A model generated the notes under the pieces. It saw nothing but the letters and a program-made list of their open reading frames with translations, had not been told where the DNA came from and searched no databases. Source: Phaeodactylum tricornutum CCAP 1055/1 (taxonomy: Eukaryota; Bacillariophyta; Bacillariophyceae; Surirellales; Neidiaceae). Taken from it: a stretch of 64,000 bases of DNA. This document shows, piece by piece, positions 38,584-49,260 of this stretch (the first letter of the stretch is position 1; the number at the start of each line of letters is the position of its first letter). Location: contig NC_011669.1 in assembly GCF_000150955.2 (NCBI RefSeq), positions 1,370,993 through 1,434,992 on the forward strand, written 5' to 3'. The position numbers and the translations under genes are program-made.

Positions 38584-38992
38584 GATTCCAAAAAAAGCAA
38601 GTAACGGCTAAACGAATACGTCGAAGATTCGGGAGGATTCTCGATTTGTGAACATTGGAAGGGTAGAGAGCATTCCACTCCCGCCGGATCAATAAGGCAG
38701 AAATGCGAAGCCAAAGTATTCCATCGTCCATCTCAGTGCATCGAAGAAGATCGAGGATCATTCTTGCCACGTGCGCCACCCACCACGAATAATTTGTGCG
38801 AAGGAAGGACTGCCTGACGCGACAAAATTGCTTGTGCCACGGGTTCCCTTCCGTGCTTGCGATGCCGAGCTTCACAGTCACCAGATCGACTTACGCGAAT
38901 TTCATGAATGAATTGACGCGGCACGACTCAATTTTTTCCAAGGGATTCGCTGGAGGTCGAACAAAGTGCCACCGTAGACAAGAAGCATCACC
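38584..38992. other. Divergent intergenic region
   Basis: Promoters of the lumenal protein and the YAE1-like gene, with one TCACAGTCA copy. No other feature seen. Confidence 0.45.
38872..38880. promoter_or_regulatory. TCACAGTCA element
   Basis: Inverse-orientation copy of the recurrent word, 289 bp from the lumenal-protein start and 113 bp upstream of the YAE1-like start. Confidence 0.5.
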
Positions 38993-39475
38993 ATGGCATT
39001 TTTGGGCGAGGATGACGATTTTTTTGGCACGGCACAGGATGATCACGACGACGAACGATACCGTGAGTGTGTGGATGGGCACGAGCTACATTCCGGTCTA
39101 GCGCGAGCCGATGCGGCGGCCCTGGCCGAACGCTTTCGCAACGTGGGCTTCCACGAGACTTACGAGGAATACCAAGAAGTTCGCTTGCAAGAAGGTTTCG
39201 AAGCTGGATACCGAGAGACGTTCGACGTGTCCGTGAGAATAGGGGAAATACTAGGTAATCTTGCTATGAAAGCCAAGCGTGCCGAGAATGAAAAGGAATA
39301 CGTCGGCGACGAGAAGCATTCTAAGATTCAGCAATTCTACAAAACGATTGCCAGGGAAGTGAAAGATTTTCTGAGTACCGATCCTGGTCTTCCTGAGAAA
39401 GCAGTGGATCTAGATCCGCAAGGGCTTCGCAGGCTAGAGACAAGGATACAAACGTATTTGGAAGATGTACGATAA
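38993..39475 (+). CDS. YAE1/LTO1-like iron-sulfur assembly adaptor
   Basis: 160 residues. Yae1 with Lto1 links the cytosolic Fe-S targeting complex to the ABC protein Rli1/ABCE1. The N-terminus is acidic (DDDFFGTAQDDHDDERY), then comes the spaced-glycine helix pair typical of the Yae1 N domain: NVGFHETYEEYQEVRLQEGF followed by EAGYRETFDVSVRIGEILGN. The C-terminal half is helical (KIQQFYKTIAREVKDFLS, LRRLETRIQTYLED) and not obviously conserved. Assignment rests on the G...G...G pattern and the QEGFEAGYRETF core; whether it is the Yae1 or the Lto1 partner is uncertain. Convergent with the CCDC6-like gene, 72 bp apart. Confidence 0.75.
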   Translation: MAFLGEDDDFFGTAQDDHDDERYRECVDGHELHSGLARADAAALAERFRNVGFHETYEEYQEVRLQEGFEAGYRETFDVSVRIGEILGNLAMKAKRAENEKEYVGDEKHSKIQQFYKTIAREVKDFLSTDPGLPEKAVDLDPQGLRRLETRIQTYLEDVR

Positions 39476-39547
39476 ATTTAGGATCTACTCATTTGAAATT
39501 TGGCCAACGTTAGGGGCACTGCACTGGAGTACCCAAGCTCGCATGAC

Positions 39548-40433
39548 CTACTCTTCTTCCATTTCTTCTTGCTGCGTATCAGCACGATGTGGAGCCACAC
39601 GGTCTCGCATGTCGGAAAGTTGCGTTTGCAGAGTGTTGTGCGACTTTTTCTCGGATTCAATTTGTTCCTCCAAGGCGGCTTTTTCCTTGCGCACTTGGTT
39701 CAATTTCTTTTGCAGCGTGTTCGTCAACATTTCCTCTTCACGCTCCAATTCTACAATGATGCGACCCTTTTCTTGCTGCAGAACCTCCAGTCGGCGCATC
39801 AAACCGTTGATCCGGCCTTCTTCCACCACTTCCGCTTCGAGTTGCGATTGAACCGCGGCGGAGCGAATAGCGGCCAAGTCGGCCGCAATACGGCCGGCAC
39901 GATTCCGTTCTCGCTTGAGCACCTAAAAGATAAACAAGATGAGACCAGATACGTACGCCCGGAAATTGCAGAATTGCATCGCTAACGTGTCTCGTCGACC
40001 CTGTAGAAGAAGAACGTACCGCCCGTAGTTCATCCGCCGTCATGTCCGCTTCTTGTTCTTCCATCTGTTTCGCACGAAGTCGTTCAGAAGTGATTGCGGC
40101 TTCCATGGATCGCTGTGTTTGATCCGGTTCCGGTGGTAGATTGGGCAGATTGGGAAGTTTGAGCAAGGCTGAAGTACCTGCGAAAATTGGAGAGATCGAC
40201 ATTGTATTATGGGCGTTGCACATTGGCGACCTAGGAGCATTTCCCGTCGAGTGCGACCGCAAGCGCCCATAAATTGGCGAGCCCATACTCGTGTATCCCG
40301 TGATGGGTCGGTGCATCGGCGATGGCGACGGATTGTGTGGAAGACGATGGTGGGGGGATACGCTCACGGACGGAAGCCCGGATGTTTCCTCCGCTACGGA
40401 ATCCAGGCGGGAACTACGATCGGGTATCGACAT
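39548..40433 (-). CDS. CCDC6-like coiled-coil protein, 2 exons
   Basis: Exons on the minus strand: 40433-40020 and 39922-39548 (262 residues). Splicing (GTACGT..TTTTAG) joins TADELRA to VLKRERNRAGR in frame. The first about 85 residues are Ser/Pro/His-rich (PHHRLPHNPSPSPMHRP), probably disordered; from about residue 110 a continuous coiled coil runs to the end. The segment INGLMRRLEVLQQEKGRIIV, then EEEMLTNTLQKKLNQVRKEK and ALEEQIESEKK, matches the CCDC6/DUF2046 heptad pattern (EEE.LTN.L..KL.QL..EK). CCDC6 is a DNA-damage-linked phosphoprotein in animals; the role in algae is unknown. Start chosen at the first true ATG, MSIPDRSSRL. Confidence 0.75.
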
Positions 40434-40987
40434 ATCAAGACACCGTATCTCAAGTTCATTCAATACCGTTAAGACGACAGTGAAACTGGAGGTCCAACTC
40501 AACAAGGTTGAGACTAACGGTGGTCCAGAATACGAAGGGGTGTCATGGATTCCGCGCGTTGCACGGAGACCGATGACATTGACGGAGAGCGATTTTTTTC
40601 GTAGGAGATACTTTTTTTAGCGTGTGATATGAGAAAATGGCTGGGTCCCGTAAACACGATGAAGATCCATCCATAACACCGCATAATTACCAGCTCCCAA
40701 TATGACGACGTCTTTTCGTCTTACTGTTGATAGCATTTTCTGTATGTCGTGACAAAAGTATCAGAATAGGTAGATAAATGATAAGTGAATTTTCACTAGC
40801 ATTAACAGTAACTGTAAGAAATAATGCATGCTACCGTAGCGTTCGGGATTCATGTTGGCAATCCACAACGAAGGTCCCCGAGATTCGCCACGAAGGTCTT
40901 TTCAAGAGAGATCGAAGAAATGATCCAGGTTTACTTGAAAGTCAACCATTTCTCCATCTAATGCGCGTTGAGACTGCTACATTGCAA
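40434..40987. other. Divergent intergenic region
   Basis: Promoters of the CCDC6-like and proteasome-fold genes. GACAGTGAAAC near 40485 and TAACAGTAACTGTAAG near 40803 resemble the recurrent word. The downstream gene's frame is open through the right part but with no family features. Confidence 0.4.
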
Positions 40988-42008
40988 ATGGAGAGTCGAA
41001 CGCGCGTACATCGAATCCGCAGAAGCAATCCGTTGACAGTGAGTCTTATCCTGCTTGTGTTGTTGTGTGGTGCGAGCCCGTCTCGTGGAGCGGCGACAAC
41101 GGACGACACTAGACTACCATTGCATGGAGTGAGTCCAGATCGCTTTGTCCAAGGAGCACCTTTGACGGTGGCGGCTGTCTGTCGCGACGGTGTGGCTCTG
41201 CTGGCAGCGCACGCGCCCGACGACGACGAACCTCTCTTGTATCATAGACATTTTGACGAGAACGGTGTCGACGAACGACCGAATCAAGACAGTACAGAAA
41301 ACAGCCCAGCTTTCCAAGATTTACCGTCAGACTTTGGTGGTCCGTTCCGAATACATCCAATCGATGGAACGGGAACGGTTCTAGCGAGTACCGGGTGGAG
41401 GGCCGATTGTGAACGGCTGGTGGCTGTGGCACAGTCGCTAGCTAGTTCTGAACGCTTGCGGTACGGCCCACCAGATATTGGTCAAATATATCCGCAATAT
41501 TTAGCGACGGAGCTTTCGTTGTACATGGCACAATGCGCTGCTTCCGAAGGGGTAAGCTTTTTCATTGTCCGTGTCACGATTCGATTGGATGATTCATCTC
41601 TAACACTACAGAAACGTGTTCCTTTTTTCGGTTGGCGACGTCTAGCTCCGAGCTTTAAGCTGTGTCGGTATCATGGCTGCTACGGGTCATACGGAAGAAA
41701 AAGCCAGTTCCAGTCTCTGGTTCGTGGACTCCACCGGGGCATACCCCGTACGTGCCTTTTGCGTAGGTGGCGGTTTTGCGGCTGGTGGAACGCCAGTTGC
41801 AAGGCTCGTCAACGATCGTCTCTGTACGATGGACTTTTCAAGGTTTTCAACACAGGAAGCTGTATCGAAACTACTAGAGTTGTTGGCAGAGAAGGTGGAT
41901 GGCAAGAATGCTCAACCTTTACTTAACGTAGGATCAAGGGTCGAAGTGGGGATTGTCAAATCTTCGGCAACGTCAAGATTAATTAGGTTACCGATCAAGA
42001 ACCTATAG
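40988..42008 (+). CDS. Secretory-leader proteasome-alpha-fold protein, 2 exons
   Basis: Exons 40988-41551 and 41646-42008 (308 residues). The N-terminus is basic then hydrophobic (SNPLTVSLILLVLLCGASPSRGAAT), a convincing signal peptide. The rest follows the proteasome alpha/Ntn-hydrolase fold: GVSPDRFVQGAPLTVAAVCRDGVALL, FRIHPIDGTGTVLASTGWRADC, SLASSERLRYG, YLATELSLYMAQ, and across the intron AASEGLRALSCVGIMAATGH, then LWFVDSTGAYPVRAFCVGGG. The 3' splice site GACGTCTAG is chosen because the nearer CTACAG site runs into an in-frame stop. No N-terminal Thr nucleophile is seen, so it is alpha-like and probably not catalytic. Proteasome subunits normally lack signal peptides; residence in the ER, plastid or periplastidal space is inferred. 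Confidence 0.7.
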
Positions 42009-42387
42009 CTTAAGATCGAGGTGTAATAATGACAGTAAGTTATTTCTTGCCTTGCTTTCTTCGAAAGCAGAAATTTAAAAGATGCAGATTAGCTCTCCAT
42101 TGCAAGCGGGTGCGTAGAGCTTTTGTTCGGTGGATTGCAGCCTCCGCTTTACTGTTAGCCTACACATAAAAAGGGTTCGAAACTGTAATCGTCTGGTCTT
42201 TGTACGGAAAGCAGGACTGGACTGTGAAACCATCCAAATATTGACTGACCTGTGATGACATCAACAATGGGGACCCTCGGCACTTTACAAGAGTTACCTT
42301 CACCCTTTCTCCTTTTTGAGCACGCAGCTTGTGGAGCTATATTGGTTTCCCATTATATCTTATCTGAAAGATACAATTAGATAAACA
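42009..42387. other. Intergenic region before PWP1
   Basis: Promoter of PWP1, with GGACTGTGAAACC near 42222 (an 8/9 match to the recurrent word). No gene seen. Confidence 0.45.
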
Positions 42388-44292
42388 ATGATTTCATCAA
42401 TAGCATGGGTTCCTGCGGGTGTCGCTGACCCGTCGCCCAGAAAATACGAAATGAGTGCAACGGAGCAGGAATTGATTCGAATGATGCAGGAAAAGGGAAC
42501 CATCGAAGATATCGAAAGCCGGATTGCAAAATCTATTGATCGAAAAGAAAATGAACTTTCCAGGGCGAAAGTTATCATTCCAAATGATCTACCTGCCGAC
42601 TTGCGAATGGACGAATACTCCAGTGATGATGACGACGATGGTCATGCGGCAATAGGGAACCTGCTAGTTGGTAAAGACATGACCTTCACGGATGACATGG
42701 TGCCTTCTGATGAGGAAGAAAGCGAAGGAAATGAGGACGATATTGGCGACGACGACAAGACAGACGCGGCACACAATGACGATGATAGCCCATCGGAAGA
42801 CGATAGTGATGATGATCTTGCCGACGTCCCGGATACTCGTGAATATACTCCCATAGACGTGGAAGGACTTCAAGCCATGGGCTTGTCGCATATTGGAAAC
42901 AATGGAGGTATGACGATGGAAGCTCTCGGCGATGGAGATGATGACGATAGTGAAATGGAAGATGTTCGGCTTACTGCGGATGATGCTATTTTATGTGTGG
43001 CAAAGACTGAAGATGTAAGTCGCAATCAGAACTAGGCATAACGAAGATTGCTCCGATGAAAACCTAACACTTGTTTGACTCAGGATTTCGCCACATTGGA
43101 GGTCCATGTATACGACCAGCGGAGAGGAAATTTGTATGTCCACCACGACATTCCACTTCCGTCGTTCCCTCTTTGTCTTGCGCACGGACAGGTTATATCG
43201 AACGGTACAACCGGGAATTTTTGCGCCGTAGGCACCTTTAGTCCGGGAATTGAAATTTGGAACTTAGATGTGTTGAATGCTCTTGAACCGTCTTGTTTTC
43301 TGGGTGGGGAGGACACTTCGAATGCGGATGAAATAATGAAGCTTCAAATGATGAAAGGGAATAAGACAACTCACAAAATTCCCAAGAGAAACGGCTTGAG
43401 ATCTGGTAGCCACACAGATGCGGTAATGGCTCTTTCTTGGAACGACATTCACAAGCAAGTCATTGCAAGTGGATCGGCCGACTGTACAGTTAAACTATGG
43501 GATGTCACACATGCTGGGACGAACTCCGAGGCGAAGTGCAATGCGGCAACTTTCACTCACCATCGCGATAAAATTCAGTGCGTTGCATGGCACCCAAAAG
43601 AAGGGACGTTGCTAGCAACAGCTTCTTACGATAGCACTGCCTCGCTGATTGATGCACGGGGTACAAGTGCCGATGCTAAATCAGTAAGACTCGCTGCGGA
43701 CCCAGAAGCTATCGCGTGGGATCCGTTTAATCCGGAGTATTTGACAGTGGCTACTGAAGATGGCACAATAACATGCTGGGATGTACGAAAGTTTGATTCA
43801 TCAGCTCCACTTTGGTCGTTTATTGCGAACGAGTACGGAGGCATTAATGACCTCTCCTATAACTCGAGCGTTCCGGGCATGATGGCAACATGTTCCACTG
43901 ACAAGACGGTGACACTTTGGGACGCTTACCCAAAGAATGGTGTGCCTAGCATGAACGAACCTCCGCGACCTTGCGGGAGCAGAGATATGTGTGGTGGAAA
44001 ACTGTACACTGTGGCGTTTTATCCTTCAGCCCGATGGTTGCTGGGGTGCGGTGGTTCTGGGAATCAATTATCACTTTGGGATCTCTCTAGCGAGGATAGC
44101 GTGCAACACAAATTCAGCTCCCGGTCGATTGCGAAAGAGAGTGATGCGAACAAAGAGTCGGTAACTAAAGAAGAAGATTTCGAAGCAATGATTGCGGAGA
44201 AAAATGTGCCCAGGAATGAGCAAAGTGCAACAAAAAAGGCCCAGAAAGGAAAGAAGGCGAAGTCAAAGAAGGTACATAGAAAAGGGCACTGA
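42388..44292 (+). CDS. PWP1: Periodic tryptophan protein 1 (PWP1), WD-repeat ribosome-biogenesis factor
   Basis: Exons 42388-43014 and 43084-44292 (611 residues), intron GTAAGT..TGACTCAG. PWP1 is a nucleolar WD40 protein needed for large-subunit and 5S RNP assembly. The start MISSIAWVPAGVADPSPRKYE is the family hallmark. Residues about 75-145 are strongly acidic (EYSSDDDDDG, NDDDSPSEDDSDDDLADVPD), as expected. Then DFATLEVHVYDQRRGNLYVH and LPSFPLCLAHG begin the beta-propeller, with repeats AVMALSWNDIHKQVIASGSA, KIQCVAWHPKEGTLLATASY, AIAWDPFNPEYLTVATEDGT and GMMATCSTDKTVTLWDAYP. The C-terminus is Lys-rich (KKAQKGKKAKSKKVHRKG), like a nucleolar localisation signal. Confidence 0.95.
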
Positions 44293-44340
44293 ATGTAAAG
44301 TCTTATTAAAATTTCGACACTGTTGTTCCCGCTTTTGGGG

Positions 44341-45592
44341 CTATAGCTCGTCGTCCTCTTCGCTTTCCACGTCCTTTTCAGTGAGCTCGCGTTGTGGTAT
44401 AAAGGGTCCCTCGTCTACTGGTGCAAAATTACTTACACTCGGACTCGGAGCGAATCCTGACGGAGAATCTATTTTCTCACAAGTCACAAACTCAGACTCC
44501 TTTGTCCTACACAAAAGCTAGATAGCCAGTCCCTCATGACTACAGTATAGTTTGGACTGTTTAAACCTGTTCTCAACCAGTTGAAGTCTTTGATTTCCAA
44601 GTCGCCCTCCGGAGTAAAGAACTGGATGTTATGACAGTCTTCCAAGATCGCACCGGCTGATACCCGTATATAGCACTTCAAATGTGTGGAAGTATGCAAC
44701 CGTAACTGTTGAGACTTCACGTAAAGCTCAACACCATCACAGTCTGTTACATGAACAGCGCCTCTAACAGGCTGCATAATTCGTATCGTAGATTCCTTTA
44801 TTCCAACCAAATGAAGCGTATCCAGCTGGTGATGCCTGAGTACAGATACAGAGTTAGAAAATGTCTTTGAAGAGATAAAGATAATTGGTCAGTTACGTAC
44901 AATTCGACATGACATCGCTGGATGTTGTAAAGGACGGTGGGAGCCTTCAATGCGTCTACGTCGGAATCCTCGCTTACATCCGTGCCGCGTATTAACAGAA
45001 CATCCCCTTCGGCAGTGGTTGCCACAGACATATTTTTAATACTATGCAAAGCTCTATTCCCGAGAAATGCTAGATTTGCATCCGTAGCTATTGATGCGAC
45101 CAGTTGATCATTTTCGTTCGACGGTGCCGTCACGGGTAAGCTACTGGGTTTTTGTTGGTGAAGTGCCTTTGCTTCACGGTATCGTCTGAATAAAAATTTG
45201 CCTTTGGGAAGAATCTGTTTATGCACCAAGTCTAGTTGTCTTTCGTGATTTGTGAATTCAGTATGCAAAAGGCGAATGTCAGCCAAGGGAAGCTCTTCTG
45301 GTAAGGCAGGAAGGTCTATCGTTTCCTCGTGCGTGTTAATCAGGTCTACTGTAGAGAGACAGTGTTTACGAAGTCGCCTTAGACTTTCCTGAAGTTTACG
45401 AATCTCGATAGACGCGGCGCGTTTATCAGCTTCGGAAGAAGCCGCGATTGGATATTTCTCAGTGAGGTCCTCAAGCTGACTATTCCATCGAGAAAGAGAA
45501 TGTTTCACTGACTTGGCAAACACATTGATTTCTTCGGCTCTCCGATGTCGGGTGAACTTCTCGTGTAAGTACTCTGTTCGGTTTTTTTGCAT
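44341..45592 (-). CDS. TBCC: Tubulin-specific chaperone C (cofactor C)
   Basis: TBCC stimulates GTP hydrolysis by beta-tubulin in the tubulin-folding supercomplex. Exons on the minus strand: 45592-44901 and 44835 leftward. The splice (GTACGT..ACTCAG) yields RCHVELHHQLDTLHLVGIKE. The N-terminal helical domain (residues about 1-120) precedes the C-CAP/TBCC beta-helix: VHVTDCDGVELYVKSQQLRL carries the catalytic Arg in QQLRLH, then HTSTHLKCYIRVSAGAILED. The C-terminus is unresolved. Direct reading ends at 44484 after SPNYTVVMRDWLSS. A coding-like minus frame just beyond ends at 44341 (NFAPVDEGPFIPQRELTEKD, then VESEEDDEL) and is probably a last exon joined by a weak splice site. The interval given covers both options. 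Confidence 0.85.
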
Positions 45593-46358
45593 TGAAGAAA
45601 CCGAGCTTCGGCGTCCTCTGCTTCCATCCCTTACTGGAAGTAGTTTTTGCGTCGCTGAAGAAACTTACGGCTACACGATGAAATAGCAAGCAAAACACAC
45701 AATCATCGAGCAATCCATTTAAATTGATGCTGATGTGAACACTTTTTTTCATCCTTTCTCTGTCAGTTCCCCGTTGCGAGTTGTTGACAAAGAATTTCCT
45801 GAACACACACAGTTTGTCGTGAAACTACCGTCGGTCGTGTGTCCGTACTTCGGACAGGTAACGGAACAAACGGACGAGCGTCTCACGGAAACTACATGTG
45901 TTGATAATTATTTGTTTAGGGAAGCAAGACTATGTACGCTGAAGCAAGTAGTTCAAATATGATCATTTGGAACAAGAGCGAATGTTGGCGTGAATGAGGG
46001 ATCAAATTGAGCGAAGTTGATTGTCCTTATATTAAACACATTAGAAAATAGGATAAAACCCCACAATTAGAACAAGAGTTTGGAAGGGGTTGGTCTCAAA
46101 GAGGTCCTCAAGCTGACCATTCCAACGAGAAAGAAAATGCGTTATTATAGGTAAAGGGGTCGAGATTTTAACAGCAGTCAACAGATGTGCCAAATTATTT
46201 CTCTCATGTTTGCTAACCGTGAGATTGATTTTTGTTCCAGTAGTTAACTGTAAATCTGAAATTTACTGCATAGGCATAGAATGCTTTTTACAGTAAACAA
46301 GCTATAAAGCTGGTAGCTAAAAAGCTTGGGGAATTTTGACTACAGTACGCCAACTTCG
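45593..46358. other. Gene-free stretch with a TBCC fragment
   Basis: About 770 bp, AT-rich, without a supported gene. Positions 46094-46139 repeat TBCC coding bases 45457-45502 (41 of 46 identical by eye), in the same orientation. Confidence 0.6.
46094..46139 (-). pseudogene. Short duplicated TBCC fragment
   Basis: A 46-base segment matching the TBCC N-terminal coding region (45457-45502) with five mismatches by eye, same orientation, about 640 bp away. The sequences around it no longer match, so it is a small relic of a local duplication or a gene-conversion patch rather than a working gene. Confidence 0.6.
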
Positions 46359-47896
46359 TCACACCTGCTTAGCTGTTGAGACCTGTTCTTTGTTGTCGTC
46401 GTCGCTGTAGTATTTGTAGAATTGGTCGAGCTCAAACACATTTTCGATGCTGCCAAGAAAAGTCGGTATCCTCTGATGGATTTTGGTCGCGACAACATCC
46501 AGGATTCGGCCCCTGCCAGTCGAACCCGCACCACCAGCCTGCTCCAAAATCATTGCCATGGGTGCCGACTCGTACAAGAGACGAAGTTTGCCATTCCTAT
46601 TGGCACGGGTACTCGGGTATCCGTAAATACCACCGTTGATCAGAACGTTATGCACGTCAGCAACCAGTGCCCCAATATACCGAGCGTTCGATCTACTCAC
46701 ACAAGAAATAATACGTATAAGGCTGGAGTACAATACGACTTTTCTGCATTCAATTGGAAGCCAGAAAACTGTACCTTATACCTGTCGAACTTGATCCCTC
46801 CTTTAGCGCATTCAGAAAATGTTTGACGGGGGGATCAAAGTCTTTGAAGTTGGCTTCGTTAAAACTGTAAATGGGTCCAGAGGAAGGAATGCGAATATCC
46901 TGGTGTGTGTGTAAGAAGCGCCCAGTGTCGGGATCTAGGGTGAATCCATCGACTCCAGAGCCCAATGTCAAAACAAGCACGGTTGTCGCCCTAAATTTAA
47001 AGGACAAGAATGAGTGGTTCCATAAAAGGAATTCATATTGACAGTGAAGCATGTACACTCAACTAGTAAACGTACGAAAAGAGACAGTAGCCTGCCGCGA
47101 CAAGGCCAGATCCATCCTGCAAGAACGTCTGATCATCCACAGACTTTCCCGGAATTTTTTTATAAATGCCAAAAATGCTACCAACAGGAAGAGACGCGTC
47201 AATGTTCTTTGATCCGTCGAGCGGATCAAAGACCGCAATGAAGTTACCCACGGCAAAAGCCGAATCGTTCTGAAACGCAAACGAAAGCATAAGTGACAAT
47301 CTAAATAAAATATATATATTCAAGAGAAGAAACATGTCGATTGTTTTTGCACGCACCATAACGTCGGAACAGCATCGAGGTTCGTCTTCTTCTTCGGACG
47401 CAACCGAGTGCACACTGCGACTGCTTCCACAAAAGGCGCGAAGCATAATTGTATTACAGAGAACATCGAGTTTTTGTTGTACTTCCCCCTGGACGTTGGT
47501 ATCGTCCAATGGGCTTCCGTCGATTTTTACAGCTACACCGTATATATCGTCGGTTTGGGCGCGCTGGACGATGCGATTAATCTGTCGGCAAGCCTCTGCT
47601 ACTGAAGCAAGCACGGGCTCGAGATCACGCAGCTCAGCGCGCTTCCAGCACTCTACTTCGAGGAAACGGGAGAATTGCTTCAAGTCCTTTTTCCTTTGCA
47701 GAGGGGCACGCTTTGCGGATGGACCGGCCAAAGGATCCGACATGTGGAGAGATGCTGAACTTGCGGGGAGCCTTTGTGGTTGCGATTGTCCTGTCGACGT
47801 CTGGAAACTATTCGTCGTCGGCAAAAGGACAAAAGAGAGGGCTATAACTGAGAGTAGGAGCGGAACTTGGCCGCGTGAAAATCCCCATTTCTCCAT
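46359..47896 (-). CDS. FBP: Plastid fructose-1,6-bisphosphatase, 4 exons
   Basis: Hydrolyses fructose-1,6-bisphosphate in the Calvin cycle or gluconeogenesis. Exons on the minus strand: 47896-47357, 47269-47076, 46990-46775, 46692-46359 (427 residues). Three GT-AG introns of 82-87 bp; each join restores family sequence (VAAGYCLFSATTVLVLTLGS; GIRSNARYIGALVADVHN). The leader PLLLSVIALSFVLLPTTNSF with TNSFQT at the cleavage point suits diatom plastid import. Catalytic features: VASEEEDEP and AVFDPLDGSKNIDASLPVGS (metal sites), TLDPDTGRF, GGIYGYPSTRANRNGKLRLL and YESAPMAMILEQAGG. A Cys pair (RCCSDVM) follows the EEDE loop; whether it serves redox control is unknown. The usual DGSSNID reads DGSKNID. 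The start is the first true ATG. Confidence 0.95.
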
Positions 47897-49260
47897 TTTA
47901 CCCTGTTTCCTTTGAACCCTTGATACAGACAATGATGAAGGCGATTTGTGGGATCAATGCCGGAATGTCGTCCAGGGAAGTTGGACCGCAATCCGATGGT
48001 TGTAAACAACAGTAAAACGAAGTTGAGATCGACAGGAATTTAAATTTTTAAATTACTTCAAATGTCCTTTGTACATCCACTATCAAACGTCGCTCATGAC
48101 ATACTTGACGGTGAGACGTCGCCTGCCGGCTCTTTTCTCTTCTGCTGGTGATGGAAAAGACTTTTCTTTCCGATTTTGAAGATGAAATTTGCTACTTCTC
48201 GCGTGCTACTTCGCGTACAGGCTTTGATGAAGGAGCGAAAGTGGGAAGTAGAGGAATCAAACTTGAAACAATAACGAACGCGCAATATGACGGTTGTTCG
48301 AGCTATAACGCGACAAGAGACTTTCAGCCACGATGTGACTCCCTCGACCCTTCCGTCCATTCCTTACGGAAGAGGGGTTTATTCTTTGTACTCATTCTCA
48401 ATATTGGTGACAACATGAGTACTTGCATGATGTACGATTCGTTCAAAAAAAAATGACCATTCCTCTTTTGCTGGATTTCGGAACACATGTTTCAATAGGG
48501 GGGAGTTGAGATCACAGACAATCATTTTTTTCAGTCTACATTGCCTATAAAAGAAATTGTAGGGTTTAATCTTACCTGCAACTATCTGGGATGCTGACAT
48601 GTGGCTAATTGCCGTTACTCATTTAGACACAGCTACTTTATGCCCTATAATTTTAAAGGAAACCCAAAGAGAGGATCAGCAACTCCGTAAGGTGGAATTC
48701 GCTGTAGAAGAGTAAAAGGATTGAATCCGTGACTTACAATAGTGCTTTACGGCAGGAAAACCAATGTCGGGCATCTGAAATATATTCGCACAAGATTTTG
48801 GTCTGTCTAAAAGCCGGTATGTGACCCCGTTCTATATGGTACTTTTTACTTGAAGGTATCCCTGTTCGATTGTCACTGCTGTTTTCAAGAGACCTTCATT
48901 GTGTCACTAGTGGGACATTAGACGTTAGTGACTGGAAAATGCAGGCCAACCGTGTTTGAATTCTAACTTGCTTCCACAAACGCCATCGATGCTGTACATG
49001 TAAATACCAAATTCGTGAACCTAGTTTCGGAAAGTGGCTTAAAAGTTATATGTGACCATAAAATTGAAATCGAGCTAAAAAAGTTTATTTCGACGAGGAG
49101 ATATGTGCTCACTGTAAAAGACACCTGAGCTTGATACCACTGCCGGATTAATTGTGTGCCAGAAATTCCCATGTATACCAGTGTTCGCATTACTTTGTTG
49201 AGCTGAAACAAAGCTTCCGCGAAACCTGTACTGATTGAGAATTGGAATTGTTTCCACAAG
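47897..49260. other. Gene-poor stretch, about 1.36 kb
   Basis: No family motif on either strand. A 101-codon plus-strand frame starts at ATG 48151, but its composition and lack of motifs do not support a gene. GCTCACTGTAAAAG near 49111 may belong to the sulfotransferase promoter. A non-coding RNA cannot be excluded. Confidence 0.4.

Noticed and set aside
41557-41645. Nearer acceptor CTACAG in the proteasome-fold gene
   Set aside because: Using it leads to an in-frame stop; the next acceptor, GACGTCTAG, keeps the frame and the family sequence.
42170-42200. GGGTTCGAAACTG resembling a tRNA T-loop
   Set aside because: No matching acceptor, D or anticodon arms at the right distances.
48151-48456. 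101-codon plus-strand frame
   Set aside because: No motif, isolated in a gene-poor stretch, with an antisense frame of similar quality.
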